Source of the DNA: Kitasatospora sp. NBC_00458 | GTDB lineage: Bacteria > Actinomycetota > Actinomycetes > Streptomycetales > Streptomycetaceae | Direction of reading: 5' to 3' | NCBI RefSeq assembly: GCF_036013975.1 | Contig: NZ_CP107904.1 | Span: forward strand, 2,356,001 to 2,420,000 | Length of the DNA: 64,000 nt | The notes under the pieces: generated by a model | Databases searched by the model: none | The model's input: only the letters and a program-made list of their open reading frames with translations | What the model was told of the DNA's origin: nothing | Made by a program: the position numbers and the translations under genes | Shown: in pieces, positions 25,822 to 34,124 of the stretch | Numbering within the stretch: the stretch's first letter is position 1 | Layout of the letters: every line of letters starts with the position of its first letter

Positions 25822-26540
25822 CCGCCCCCGGCACCACACCGGGCCTCACACCCGGCGGGGAGGACGCGGAGGAGGACGCCGCCCCGGCGGCCGCCCCGCG
25901 CAAGCGGCTCTGGTGGCCGGCTGCGCTGGCCGCCTCGCTCGCCCTCGCGCTCGGCGTGCCGGCCCTGGTGGCCGGCAGCACGTCGGCGTCCGGCTCCTCC
26001 TCGGTCTCCGCACCGGCGGACGACTCCCCGGAGGCCGGGTTCGCCCGCGACATGGCGACCCACCACCAGCAGGCGGTGGACCTGTCGTTCATCGTCCGCG
26101 ACCGGACCTCGGACGAGCACACCCGCACGCTCGCCTTCGACATCATCAACACCCAGGCCAACCAGCGCGGCATGATGATGGGCTGGCTCGACCAGTGGGG
26201 GCTCCCGCAGCACTCGCCGGCCAAGCCGATGGCGTGGATGGGCATGAAGCACGGCTACGAGCCGCACGACGGCTCGCTGATGCCCGGCATGGCCACCAAC
26301 ACCCAGCTCACCAAGCTCCGTTCGCTGAACGGGCGGGACGCCGAGGTGCTCTTCCTGCAGCTGATGCTGGAGCACCACAAGGGCGGCGTGGAGATGGCCC
26401 AGGGCTACGTCGACGTGGCGAAGAACGAGACCGAGAAGCGGCTCGCCCAGTCGATGGTGGCGGGGCAGACGTCGGAGATCCAGCTGATGACCGACATGCT
26501 CGGGGAACGCGGCTCGGCCCCCGGCGTGCCCGCCTCCTGA
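25818..26540 (+). CDS. DUF305 exported ferritin-like protein
   Basis: The 240-residue protein has one membrane helix (WWPAALAASLALALGVPALVAG) and a DUF305 four-helix domain with the paired motifs FARDMATHHQQAVDLS and LQLMLEHHKGGVEMAQGYV. The His/Glu/Met-rich faces suggest metal binding, and members often neighbour copper genes. The GTG start overlaps the stop of the DUF3105 gene. The role is unknown. An extracytoplasmic metal-handling or redox complex formed with DUF3105 is an inference. Confidence 0.88.
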   Translation: MTAPGTTPGLTPGGEDAEEDAAPAAAPRKRLWWPAALAASLALALGVPALVAGSTSASGSSSVSAPADDSPEAGFARDMATHHQQAVDLSFIVRDRTSDEHTRTLAFDIINTQANQRGMMMGWLDQWGLPQHSPAKPMAWMGMKHGYEPHDGSLMPGMATNTQLTKLRSLNGRDAEVLFLQLMLEHHKGGVEMAQGYVDVAKNETEKRLAQSMVAGQTSEIQLMTDMLGERGSAPGVPAS

Positions 26541-26548
26541 CCGACGGC

Positions 26549-26594
26549 ACGGCCGGGGCGGCGGACGGGTGATCCCGTCCGCCGCCCCGGCCGT
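26549..26594. terminator. Very strong bidirectional terminator
   Basis: Perfect 21-bp arms with the 4-base loop TGAT lie 8 bp past the DUF305 stop and 8 bp before the end of the convergent MFS gene. It should stop transcription from both sides. Confidence 0.9.
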
Positions 26595-26602
26595 TTCCGT
26601 GC

Positions 26603-28255
26603 TCAGCGGCGCGCCGACGCCCGGTCCGCGGACGGGGCGGCGGCCGGAGTGGCGGACGGAGTGGTGGACGGAGTGGTGGCCACCGGCCGGTCCGGCGCCG
26701 GCCGGCCACCGAGCGGACGTTCCCGGACCGGCCGGGTGAGCACCACCGCGAGGCCGGCCACCGCGGCCAGGACGAGCAGCACCGACCGGCCGCCGAGCGC
26801 CGGTCCCGCCAGGTGGACGCCGAGCACCGGCAGCGCGGTGCCGAGCGCCGTACCGAGGCTGCGGGCCATGTTGACCATGCCGCCGCCGACCGCCGAGCAC
26901 TCCGCCGGGATCGCCCGCATCACCAGCGCGTTGTTGGCGGGCAGCAGCACGCCCAGCCCCCAGCCGACGACCGCCAGGGGCACGGCGAGCAGCTTGGCGG
27001 GTGCACCGACCGCCGGGAGCAGCGCGCAGCACAGCAGGCCCGCCCCGGCGAGCCCGGCGCCGAACCGGCAGCGGGCCACGTCCGACCAGCCGCGCGGCAG
27101 CAGCGCGCCGCCGACCGTCGCGGCCACCGCGAACGCGGCCGGGAGCACGGTGATCACCAGGCCCGCCCGGGCGGTCGGCAGGCCGGACTCCGCGAGCAGT
27201 ACCGGAGCCAGCACCAACGGGCAGAACAGCAGCAGGTACCCGATCAGCGAGACCCCGAGGCCGGGCCGGACGCCGGGGGTGTTGACCAGCCCGGGCGCGA
27301 GGATCGGCCGGGCGGCCCGCCGCTCCCGGCGGACCAGGCCGAGCGCGAGCAGGACGGCGGCGGCGGACAGCCCGGCCACCGCCCAGCCGGGCAGCGGCAG
27401 GCCGGAGGCGGCGGAGAGGGCGAGCAGCAGCGCGGTGGACGAGCCGGCGAGCAGCAGCAGACCGGGCAGGTCGAAGCGGCCGCCGTCGGCGTCGGGTCCG
27501 ACCCCCCGGCGCGGGTGCGGGAGCCGGACGGCGGGCGCGGGCCCGGCCGCGGGCGCGGGACGGGCCGCGGGGAGGACGCCGGGGGCCGGGGCACCGGGGG
27601 CCGGGGCCTGAACGGGCGGGGCGCCGGTCCGGGTCCGGGGCAGCAGGAACCAGCCGGCCGCGATGCCGACCAGGCTGATCGGCACGTTGATCCAGAACAC
27701 CCAGCGCCAGGAGGCGTGCTCGACCATGAGCCCGCCGAGGCCGGGTCCGAGCGCGAGTCCCAGTCCCTGGGCGGCGGCCTGGACGCCGAGCGCCCGCCGC
27801 ATCGCGTGTCCTGGCACGCCGCGCGCGACCAGGGCGACGCTGTTGGCCTGCATCATCGCGCCGCCGACCGCCTGGACCGCCCGGCACGCGACCAGCGTCC
27901 CGAGTCCGCCGGCGAGTCCGGCGCCGAGTGAGGCGAGGCCGAAGACGGCGAACCCCCCGAGGTAGACGGTCTTGCGGCCGACCAGGTCGGAGAGGCGTCC
28001 GACCGGTGCGAGCAGTGCCACCAGGACGAGCAGGTAGGCGAGGGCGACCCACTCGACGGCGGCGAACCCGGCGTGGAAGTGGCGTTGGAGGTCGGGGTAG
28101 ACGAGGGCGGTGACGCTGGCGGTCAGCTGACCGAGGAACGCGCCGAGGCAGACGGTGGCGACGGCGAGCCAGTGGGCGTACCGCCGGCGGGCTATGCCGC
28201 GCGGCCGGGGACGCTCGGTGAGCAGCCGGCCGGCGAGGGTGGACGCGGCGTTCAT
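26603..28255 (-). CDS. MFS drug exporter, DHA2 (14-span) type
   Basis: This 550-residue protein has about 14 predicted spans and the MFS A-motif GRLSDLVGRKTVYLGG, with the antiporter-type segment GLALGPGLGGLMV (motif C). A Pro/Ala-rich loop interrupts the middle (about residues 205-260). These transporters expel drugs or metabolites in exchange for protons. It is divergent from a MarR regulator at 28418, and an imperfect palindrome directly upstream of its ATG (28255) is the expected operator. The substrate cannot be told. Confidence 0.9.
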   Translation of the reverse strand: MNAASTLAGRLLTERPRPRGIARRRYAHWLAVATVCLGAFLGQLTASVTALVYPDLQRHFHAGFAAVEWVALAYLLVLVALLAPVGRLSDLVGRKTVYLGGFAVFGLASLGAGLAGGLGTLVACRAVQAVGGAMMQANSVALVARGVPGHAMRRALGVQAAAQGLGLALGPGLGGLMVEHASWRWVFWINVPISLVGIAAGWFLLPRTRTGAPPVQAPAPGAPAPGVLPAARPAPAAGPAPAVRLPHPRRGVGPDADGGRFDLPGLLLLAGSSTALLLALSAASGLPLPGWAVAGLSAAAVLLALGLVRRERRAARPILAPGLVNTPGVRPGLGVSLIGYLLLFCPLVLAPVLLAESGLPTARAGLVITVLPAAFAVAATVGGALLPRGWSDVARCRFGAGLAGAGLLCCALLPAVGAPAKLLAVPLAVVGWGLGVLLPANNALVMRAIPAECSAVGGGMVNMARSLGTALGTALPVLGVHLAGPALGGRSVLLVLAAVAGLAVVLTRPVRERPLGGRPAPDRPVATTPSTTPSATPAAAPSADRASARR

Positions 28256-28262
28256 ACGGCGA

Positions 28263-28285
28263 AATATATCGGATACAGATATGTT
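28263..28285. promoter_or_regulatory. Probable MarR operator
   Basis: AATATATC and GATATGTT form an imperfect inverted repeat (7 of 8 positions) around a 7-bp spacer, in an AT-rich patch 7 bp upstream of the MFS start codon. A second pair, two direct copies of CGATCTGA, lies at 28293-28316. Location between exporter and MarR gene supports an operator role. Confidence 0.65.
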
Positions 28286-28417
28286 CTCTCTACGATCTGA
28301 TCGGCATGCGATCTGACCACAGTTGACCAGGGACGATCGCTACCGACCGGCACCGACCGCCGCAGACCGCGTCCCGACCGTCCGGGACCGTCCGTACCAG
28401 GCGCTACGCTGTCCGCC

Positions 28418-28933
28418 ATGCCGTCGTCACCACCCGTTCCCGAACCCGCCGCCGGACCGGCCGCCGCCGGCCACCAGGAGCCGGAGACCGCGGCGGTCGA
28501 ACGCGCCCGGCGGCTCACCGACGTGGTCACCCGGCTCCGCCGCACCCTGCGCAGCAGCATCCGGACCGACTACCCCTGGGAGTCCCTGCCGATGGCGCAG
28601 GTCGAACTCCTCCAGACGCTTGCCGCCGCCCCGCTGCGCGTCGGCGAACTCGCCGCCCGCCAGCGGCTCGCCCCGAACACCGTCAGCGGCCTGGTCGGCA
28701 AGCTGCTGGAGGCCGGGTTCGTCGACCGCCAGGCCGACCCCGGCGACCGCCGCACCGCCCGGATCGCCCTCACCCCGGCCGGCCGGCGCCAGCTCGACGA
28801 CTGGCAGCACGCCCACGAGCGCCGCATCGCCACCGCGCTCGACGCCCTCTCCCCCGACGACCGCGACGCCGTCATGCACGCCCTGCCCGCCCTGGAGAAC
28901 CTCGCCCGGGCACTGGCCGAACCGGCCTCCTGA
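28418..28933 (+). CDS. MarR-family regulator
   Basis: The 171-residue protein has a MarR winged helix: LPMAQVELLQTLAAAPLRVGELAARQRLAPNTVSGLVGKLLEAGFV, followed by the wing DPGDRRTARIALTPAGRRQLDDW. A 30-residue Pro/Ala-rich N-terminus precedes it. It is divergent from the MFS exporter, the classical arrangement in which the drug or metabolite releases the repressor and induces the pump. Confidence 0.9.
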   Translation: MPSSPPVPEPAAGPAAAGHQEPETAAVERARRLTDVVTRLRRTLRSSIRTDYPWESLPMAQVELLQTLAAAPLRVGELAARQRLAPNTVSGLVGKLLEAGFVDRQADPGDRRTARIALTPAGRRQLDDWQHAHERRIATALDALSPDDRDAVMHALPALENLARALAEPAS

Positions 28934-28992
28934 GCAGGACACCACCGGGAAACCCGGTCGCCGGCGCCCGCGCCGCCGACTACCGTCCGGAC

Positions 28993-29511
28993 ATGGATCC
29001 CGCACTGCTCCGACTCGAACCCTGGACCGACGCCGACCTCGGCCTGCTGCGCAGGATCAACACCCCGCGGATGCGCGCCCACGTCGGCGGCCCGGAGAGC
29101 GAGGAGCAGATGCTCGCCCGCCACCGCCGCTACCTGGACTTCGTCCCGTCCGGCACCGGCTGCATGTACCGCGTCGTCCTGGAGCCCGAGGGCGTGGACG
29201 TCGGCAGCGTCGGCTACGCCGAGCGCAGCTGGCAGGGCGCGACCGTCTACGAGATGGGCTGGAACGTCCTCCCGCCCCACCAGGGCCGGGGCATCGCCGC
29301 GGTCGCGGCCCGCGCCGCGGTGGACGCCGCCGCCCGCACGGCCCGCCACCCCTTCCTGCACGCCTTCCCGTCCGTCGGCCACCCCGCCTCCAACGCCGTC
29401 TGCCGCAGGGCAGGCTTCACCCTCGTCGGCGAGACCGACTTCGAGTTCCCGCCCGGCCGGTGGATGCGCAGCAACGACTGGCGGGTGGAGCTGGCCACGG
29501 CCGGCGGATGA
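28993..29511 (+). CDS. GNAT-family acetyltransferase (RimJ/RimL-like)
   Basis: This 172-residue protein has the GNAT acetyl-CoA motif in VLPPHQGRGIAAVAARAAVDAAA and a late SNAVCRRAGFTLVGETDFEFPPG segment, as in acetyltransferases of the RimJ/RimL group. The substrate is unknown. It follows the MarR gene by 59 bp on the same strand and could be co-transcribed, but no functional link is evident. Confidence 0.88.
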   Translation: MDPALLRLEPWTDADLGLLRRINTPRMRAHVGGPESEEQMLARHRRYLDFVPSGTGCMYRVVLEPEGVDVGSVGYAERSWQGATVYEMGWNVLPPHQGRGIAAVAARAAVDAAARTARHPFLHAFPSVGHPASNAVCRRAGFTLVGETDFEFPPGRWMRSNDWRVELATAGG

Positions 29512-29653
29512 CGGTGCCGTCCCGCACGACCGGCGGCTCGATCCGGTCCGACCCGTGGACCCGGATCCACCCGAGGGCGCACCCTGCCCCGCCGTCGTGG
29601 CCCCCGCCTCCCGGCCCGGGCCGAGAGGCGGCCCGCCGAGCGGCGCGGCCGTC

Positions 29654-29690
29654 CTGACGGCCGGCGCCCCGCGCTCTCCCCGGCCGTCAG
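29654..29690. terminator. Terminator at 3' end of ogt
   Basis: Perfect 11-bp arms (CTGACGGCCGG and complement) with a 15-base loop overlap the stop codon of the methyltransferase gene and lie in the gap to the convergent GNAT gene. Confidence 0.65.
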
Positions 29691-30301
29691 AACAGGGCGC
29701 CGCTCTCCAGGTCCAGCAGCCAGCGCTTGCGGTCCGTCCCCGCGGCGAAGCCGGTGAGGGCGCCGTTGGCCCCGAGGACCCGGTGGCAGGGGCGGACGAT
29801 GAGCAGCGGGTTGGCACCGACCGCGCCGCCGACCGCGCGGACGGCCCGCGGGGACTCGCCGGCCAGAGCGGCGAGCTGGCCGTAGGTGACGGTCTCGCCG
29901 TACGGGATCCGGTCCAGGGCGGCCCAGATCCGGCGGCGGAACTCGGTGCCCACGGGGGCGAGCGGGAAGTCGAACCGGGTGCGCTCCCCGGCGAAGTACG
30001 CGGTCAGCTGGGCCACCGGCTCGGCCAGCGCGTCCGGGTCGTGCTCCCAGTCGTCGGCGGGCTCGGCGAGCGCGTACTTCTGGCCGGGGGCCGTGACGGT
30101 GGCCAGCGCGGCCGGACCGCCGTCCGCGGGCCGGACACCGCTGAGCATCAGCCGCCCGAACGGGCTCTCCATGAAGGTGAAGACGGTGGTGCCGGTACCG
30201 GTGGCGGTCATCTCGGTCGTGCTCCTCCCGGTGGCGGTCGCCTCGGTGCCGGTCGTCGCGGTGGCGATCGTCTCGGTGACGGTCTTCTCGGTGGTGCTCA
30301 T
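29687..30301 (-). CDS. ogt: Methylated-DNA--protein-cysteine methyltransferase
   Basis: The enzyme removes alkyl groups from O6-alkylguanine to its own cysteine in the motif PCHRVLGANGALTGFAAG. The fold is complete from TFMESPFGRLMLSG to the end. The first 40 residues are a Thr/Ala/Glu-rich repeat extension encoded by a GC-rich repetitive tract (30190-30300) and look disordered. The true start could be an inner ATG before FTFMESPFG. Only two bases separate it from the stop of alkA upstream, so both repair genes are one operon. Confidence 0.92.
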   Translation of the reverse strand: MSTTEKTVTETIATATTGTEATATGRSTTEMTATGTGTTVFTFMESPFGRLMLSGVRPADGGPAALATVTAPGQKYALAEPADDWEHDPDALAEPVAQLTAYFAGERTRFDFPLAPVGTEFRRRIWAALDRIPYGETVTYGQLAALAGESPRAVRAVGGAVGANPLLIVRPCHRVLGANGALTGFAAGTDRKRWLLDLESGALF

Positions 30302-30303
30302 CG

Positions 30304-31818
30304 TCAGGTGTTCTCCGTTCCAGTGCTGAGCTCGTCGGCCGGGCCCGCCCAGAGGCGGTGGAGTGCGTAGGAGCGCCAGGGGGCCCAGGCCTCGGCGGTC
30401 CGGGCGGCGGACTTCGGGTCGCCCGCGGCGCCGAGCCGGAGCAGTCCGTGCTTGACGCCGATGTCGGTCGGCAGGAAGACGTCGGGGTCGGCCAGGGCCC
30501 GCATCCGCAGGTAGCCGACGGTCCACGGGCCGATGCCGGGGAGCGCGAGCAGCCGCGCCGCCGTCTCCTCCCGGTCGACGCCGCCGTCGAGCCGGACGAC
30601 GCCCTCGGCGAGGGCGGCGCAGAGGCCCGTGAGCGCCCGCCGCCGGGCGGCCGGCATCGCGAAGTCCTCGGGGTCGGCGACCGCGAGGGCGGCCGCGGTC
30701 GGGAAGAGCAGCCGCAGCCCGCCGCTGGGCTCCGGCAGCGCCCGGCCGTACTTCTCGGCGAGCCGGCCGGCCAGGGTCCGGGCCGCGGCGACGGTGACCT
30801 GCTGGCCGAGGACGGCCCGGACCGCCAGCTCGTGCCCGTCGACGTGACCGGGCGAGCGCAGCCCGGGGCGGGCCCGGACCAGCGGCCCCAGCAGCGGGTC
30901 GGCGCCGAGCTGGTCGTCGACCGCGAGCGGGTCGGCGTCCAGGTCGAACAGGATCCGCAGGCGCTGGACGGCGGTCGGCAGGTCCCGCAGGTCGGTGAGG
31001 AACAGCCGGCAGTCCAGCCAGCCGCGGGCACGCGGCTCCGCGGGGCCGAGGCCGTCCACCTCGGCGATGCCGTGGCCGTAGGGGAGCGCGAGGGTGCGGC
31101 GGTAGGTGCGGACGCCGGTCCGCGGGCCGGGCACGACCTCCTCGACACCGGGGACGGCGCGCAGGGCGAGGAATTCGATCAGGTGGTCGCTGTCGAGGGC
31201 GCCCCGGTAGGCGAGCCGCAGCGCGAGGCCGCCGGCCGGGGTGGCGGTCCGCCGGCCGGCGGTGACCTCGGCGCGCAGTCCGCTCGGGGTGCGGTCGTAC
31301 ACCTCGCGGACGGTGTCGTTGAACTGCCGCACCGAGGCGAAGCCGGACGCGAAGGCGATCTCGGTGACCGGCAGCTCGGTGGTCTGGAGCAGCAGCCGCG
31401 CGGTCTGGGCGCGGCGGGCCCGGGCCAGGGCGATCGGGCCGGCGCCGAGTTCGGCGGTGAGCTGGCGCTGGAGCTGGCGGGAGCTGTAGCCGAGGCGCTG
31501 GGCCAGGCCCGCGACGCCCTCGCGGTCCACGATGCCGTCGCCGATCAGCCGCATCGCCCGGCCGACCAGGTCGGCGCGGTGGTTCCACTCCGGCGAGCCG
31601 GGGACGGAGTCCGGGCGGCAGCGCCGGCAGGCCCGGAAGCCGGCGTTCTGGGCGGCGGCGGCACTCGGGTAGAAGGTGCAGTTGACGCGCTTGGGGGTCA
31701 CGGCCGGGCAGCTCGGCCGGCAGTAGATGCCGGTCGAGGTGACAGCCGTGAAGAAGACGCCGTCGAAGCGGGCGTCCCGGCTGTCCACGGCCCGGTACCG
31801 GATGTCGTCGTCGATCAC
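30304..31818 (-). CDS. alkA: AlkA: Ada-type sensor, AraC HTH and DNA-3-methyladenine glycosylase
   Basis: The 504-residue fusion has three parts. An N-terminal Ada zinc-methyltransferase domain carries Cys33, Cys37, Cys64 and Cys67, of which Cys33 is the likely methyl acceptor from phosphotriesters. An AraC helix-turn-helix pair follows (about residues 85-185). An AlkA glycosylase with the helix-hairpin-helix GPD motif LPGIGPWTVGYLRMRALADPDVFLPTDIG ends the protein, and its Asp is catalytic. The protein should both sense methylation and activate its own operon with ogt. The start is GTG 31818; the upstream frame is open only by GC bias. Confidence 0.93.
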   Translation of the reverse strand: MIDDDIRYRAVDSRDARFDGVFFTAVTSTGIYCRPSCPAVTPKRVNCTFYPSAAAAQNAGFRACRRCRPDSVPGSPEWNHRADLVGRAMRLIGDGIVDREGVAGLAQRLGYSSRQLQRQLTAELGAGPIALARARRAQTARLLLQTTELPVTEIAFASGFASVRQFNDTVREVYDRTPSGLRAEVTAGRRTATPAGGLALRLAYRGALDSDHLIEFLALRAVPGVEEVVPGPRTGVRTYRRTLALPYGHGIAEVDGLGPAEPRARGWLDCRLFLTDLRDLPTAVQRLRILFDLDADPLAVDDQLGADPLLGPLVRARPGLRSPGHVDGHELAVRAVLGQQVTVAAARTLAGRLAEKYGRALPEPSGGLRLLFPTAAALAVADPEDFAMPAARRRALTGLCAALAEGVVRLDGGVDREETAARLLALPGIGPWTVGYLRMRALADPDVFLPTDIGVKHGLLRLGAAGDPKSAARTAEAWAPWRSYALHRLWAGPADELSTGTENT

Positions 31819-32061
31819 GCTGTCCAGTCTGCTGCACCGGACGGGTGTCGACTGGCGGAAATCGGACGCGACCGTCAGGACGCCGCAGGACCGACGGCGG
31901 AGCGGGCACGGGGACCGGTGGCAGGACGGGTGGCAGGACCGGTGGCGGGGTGACCGCGGGGCCGCCGCCGGGCGGGCGGAAAACCACGCGCCACCGGACG
32001 GCGGGGCGGCTACGCTGCGCACGATCCAGCCCCCGGCCCGCCCACGCCCCGAGGAGACCGC

Positions 32062-32517
32062 ATGCCCGAGCAGCCCTACACCGGACCGGACGACCCGCGT
32101 ATCACCGGCCTGCGGGTGGAGGAGTTCGCCTTCCCCGGTCCGCTCCGGGACGAGCTGGTCGCCGCGGTGCTCTCCGGTGCCAAGACCAGCACCACCGGGC
32201 TGCTCGCCGAGTACGAGCACGAGGGCGAGCCGCTGCCCCGGGCCGGCGCCCGGGGCGCGGTCGTCGACTCGGCCGGGCAGGTCGTCGCGGTGACCGAGAC
32301 GACGGACGTCCGGGTCGTCCCGCTCGGCGAGGTCGGTCTGCAGCACGCCCTGGACGAGGGCGAGGGCTATACGACGGTCGCCGGGTGGCGGACCGCGCAC
32401 GAGGGGTTCTGGCACGGTGCCGAGCTGCGCGCCGCCCTCGGCGACCCGGGCTTCACCGTGGACGACGCGACGCCGGTCGTGCTGGAGCGGTTCCGGCTGG
32501 TGGCCGACCTCCGCTGA
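32062..32517 (+). CDS. ASCH-domain protein
   Basis: This 151-residue protein is an ASCH domain: AAVLSGAKTSTTGLLAEYEHEGEPLPRAGARGAVVDSAGQVVAVTETTDVRVV, then the VGLQHALDEGEGYTTVAGWRTAHEGFWHGAE loop. ASCH proteins are a small RNA-binding-like fold of uncertain role; bacterial members of this layout can hydrolyse modified nucleosides. GAGGAG precedes ATG 32062. It is divergent from alkA and lies alone. Confidence 0.88.
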   Translation: MPEQPYTGPDDPRITGLRVEEFAFPGPLRDELVAAVLSGAKTSTTGLLAEYEHEGEPLPRAGARGAVVDSAGQVVAVTETTDVRVVPLGEVGLQHALDEGEGYTTVAGWRTAHEGFWHGAELRAALGDPGFTVDDATPVVLERFRLVADLR

Positions 32518-32600
32518 CGCCCGGACGGCGGTGGGGCAGGCGGGGTTGCCCGCCCGCCCCACCCCGCCCACCTCGCCCCGCCCCGCCGCAGGACCGGGCG

Positions 32601-33758
32601 TCAGCGCTTCACGGGACCTCCCACCGCGCGCATCGACTTCGTGACGGCCTTCCACTTCTTCAACCGGGCCGAGGCGAGCCGGGCGTCCGAACGGGAGGCG
32701 ATCCACTCGCTCTCCCGCTGGAGCTTGCGGTAGCTCTCCAGCCGGCGCTCCGGCAGGCTGCCGGCCTCCAGCGCGGCGAGCACCGCGCAGCCGGGCTCGC
32801 CCTGGTGGTTGCAGTCGTGGAAGCGGCAGTCCTCGGCCAGCTCCTCGATGTCGGCGAAGGCCAGTGCCACGCCCTCGCCGCCGTAGAGGCCGACCTCGCG
32901 GAGGCCGGGCGTGTCGATCAGCACCCCGCCGCCGGGCAGCGGGACCAGCTCGCGCGTGGTGGTGGTGTGCCGGCCCTTCTGGTCGACGGCCCGGGCCTGC
33001 TGGACGGTCATCACGTCGGCCCCGGCGAGCACGTTGGTCAGGGTCGACTTGCCGACACCGGACTGTCCGATCACGGCGGTGGTGCCGGGCGTGCAGGCGC
33101 GCAGCACGTCCACCCCCTCGCCGGTCTCGGCGCTGACCACCAGCACGGTGACGCCGGGCGCCGCGGCCTCGACGTCGGCCCGGATGAAGTCGGCGTCGTC
33201 GACCAGGTCGGCCTTGGTGAGCACCACCAGCGGTTCGGCGCCGGACTCCCAGGCGAGGGCGAGGAAGCGCTCGATCCGGCCCAGGTCGGGCTCGGCGGCG
33301 AGCGAGGCGGCGATCACCACGGTGTCGACGTTGGCGGCCAGCACCTGGCCGTCGGACCGCTTGCCCGCCACCTTGCGGATGATCGCGGTGGAGCGCGGCA
33401 GCAGCGCCGCGACGGAGGCCATCGGCTGCGCCGCGAGGTCGACGGCGGCCCAGTCCCCGGTGCAGGGGCAGTTGATCATGTCGGCGTCGCCGACCTGCCG
33501 GGTGTCGGCCCGGACGGTGCGCAGCTCGCCGGTCCCGGGGTCGGTGAGGACGACGTCGCACTGGCCGCGGTCGACCCGGACGATCCGGGCGGGCGTCAGT
33601 CCGGCCTCGGCGAGCGGCGCGAACAGCTCGTCGAGCTCGGGCGTCCAGCCGTACCCGGCCGGCGGGGAGCCCGCGTCGGAGGGCGGCGGGGCCGGGAGGG
33701 AAGGGGTGGAGGAAGAAGAGGAAGAAGAGGAGGACGGAACGGAGGCAGCGTTGGACAA
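32601..33758 (-). CDS. rsgA: Ribosome small-subunit-dependent GTPase RsgA
   Basis: RsgA assists 30S maturation. The circularly permuted GTPase order is visible in TKADLV (G4), then GQSGVGKSTLTN (G1) and IDTPGLRE (G3), preceded by an OB-fold with GLTPARIVRVDRGQCDVV. A zinc knuckle, CRFHDCNHQGEPGC, follows, then the C-terminal helices. The 385-residue frame begins with a poly-Ser/Pro leader of about 35 residues. The TTG at 33758 is my best start because no ATG or GTG in frame lies nearby, but it has no convincing ribosome-binding site. A 23-codon ORF lies 64 bp upstream. Confidence 0.9.
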   Translation of the reverse strand: MSNAASVPSSSSSSSSSTPSLPAPPPSDAGSPPAGYGWTPELDELFAPLAEAGLTPARIVRVDRGQCDVVLTDPGTGELRTVRADTRQVGDADMINCPCTGDWAAVDLAAQPMASVAALLPRSTAIIRKVAGKRSDGQVLAANVDTVVIAASLAAEPDLGRIERFLALAWESGAEPLVVLTKADLVDDADFIRADVEAAAPGVTVLVVSAETGEGVDVLRACTPGTTAVIGQSGVGKSTLTNVLAGADVMTVQQARAVDQKGRHTTTTRELVPLPGGGVLIDTPGLREVGLYGGEGVALAFADIEELAEDCRFHDCNHQGEPGCAVLAALEAGSLPERRLESYRKLQRESEWIASRSDARLASARLKKWKAVTKSMRAVGGPVKR

Positions 33759-33822
33759 CGCAGTGGGCCCTTCGGGAGGAAAGTGATCCCGCCGGGCTGC
33801 GGCTGTACGCGCGAGGGCTGTG

Positions 33823-33894
33823 TCAGCCGGCGGCCGGCAGGGAGAGGTGGATGCGGGCGCTGCCCAGGGCAGCCGTCGTGACAGTCGTGGCCAC
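33823..33894 (-). CDS. Short ORF (23 aa) upstream of rsgA
   Basis: A GTG at 33892-33894 sits exactly 8 bases after a perfect AGGAGG and opens 23 codons ending in TGA at 33823. The product, MATTVTTAALGSARIHLSLP with a final AAG, is neutral to basic with no signal peptide. The ideal ribosome-binding site, contrasting with the weak start of rsgA, suggests it is translated. Its place 64 bp before rsgA suggests a leader peptide, but I recognise no codon run that would explain attenuation. The 230 bp upstream to 34124 carry no gene on this strand. Confidence 0.6.
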   Translation of the reverse strand: MATTVTTAALGSARIHLSLPAAG

Positions 33895-34124
33895 GGGACT
33901 CACCTCCTGCTTTCTCTCCTCGGACCGGCAACGGCACGGTCCGAACCGGACACCGGACACGCTAGCGGCCCCGCGCGGCGGTGCCAACCGATTTACCGGG
34001 CGCCTCCTCCCGGCGCCGGACGGTCCGGCCGGCGCCGCCGCGTGCGGTCACCCCGGCCGGACCGCAACCGCCGCGCACTGCGCACCGGTCACCCGGACGG
34101 CGGGCGCGCTCCCGGTCCGCCCGG

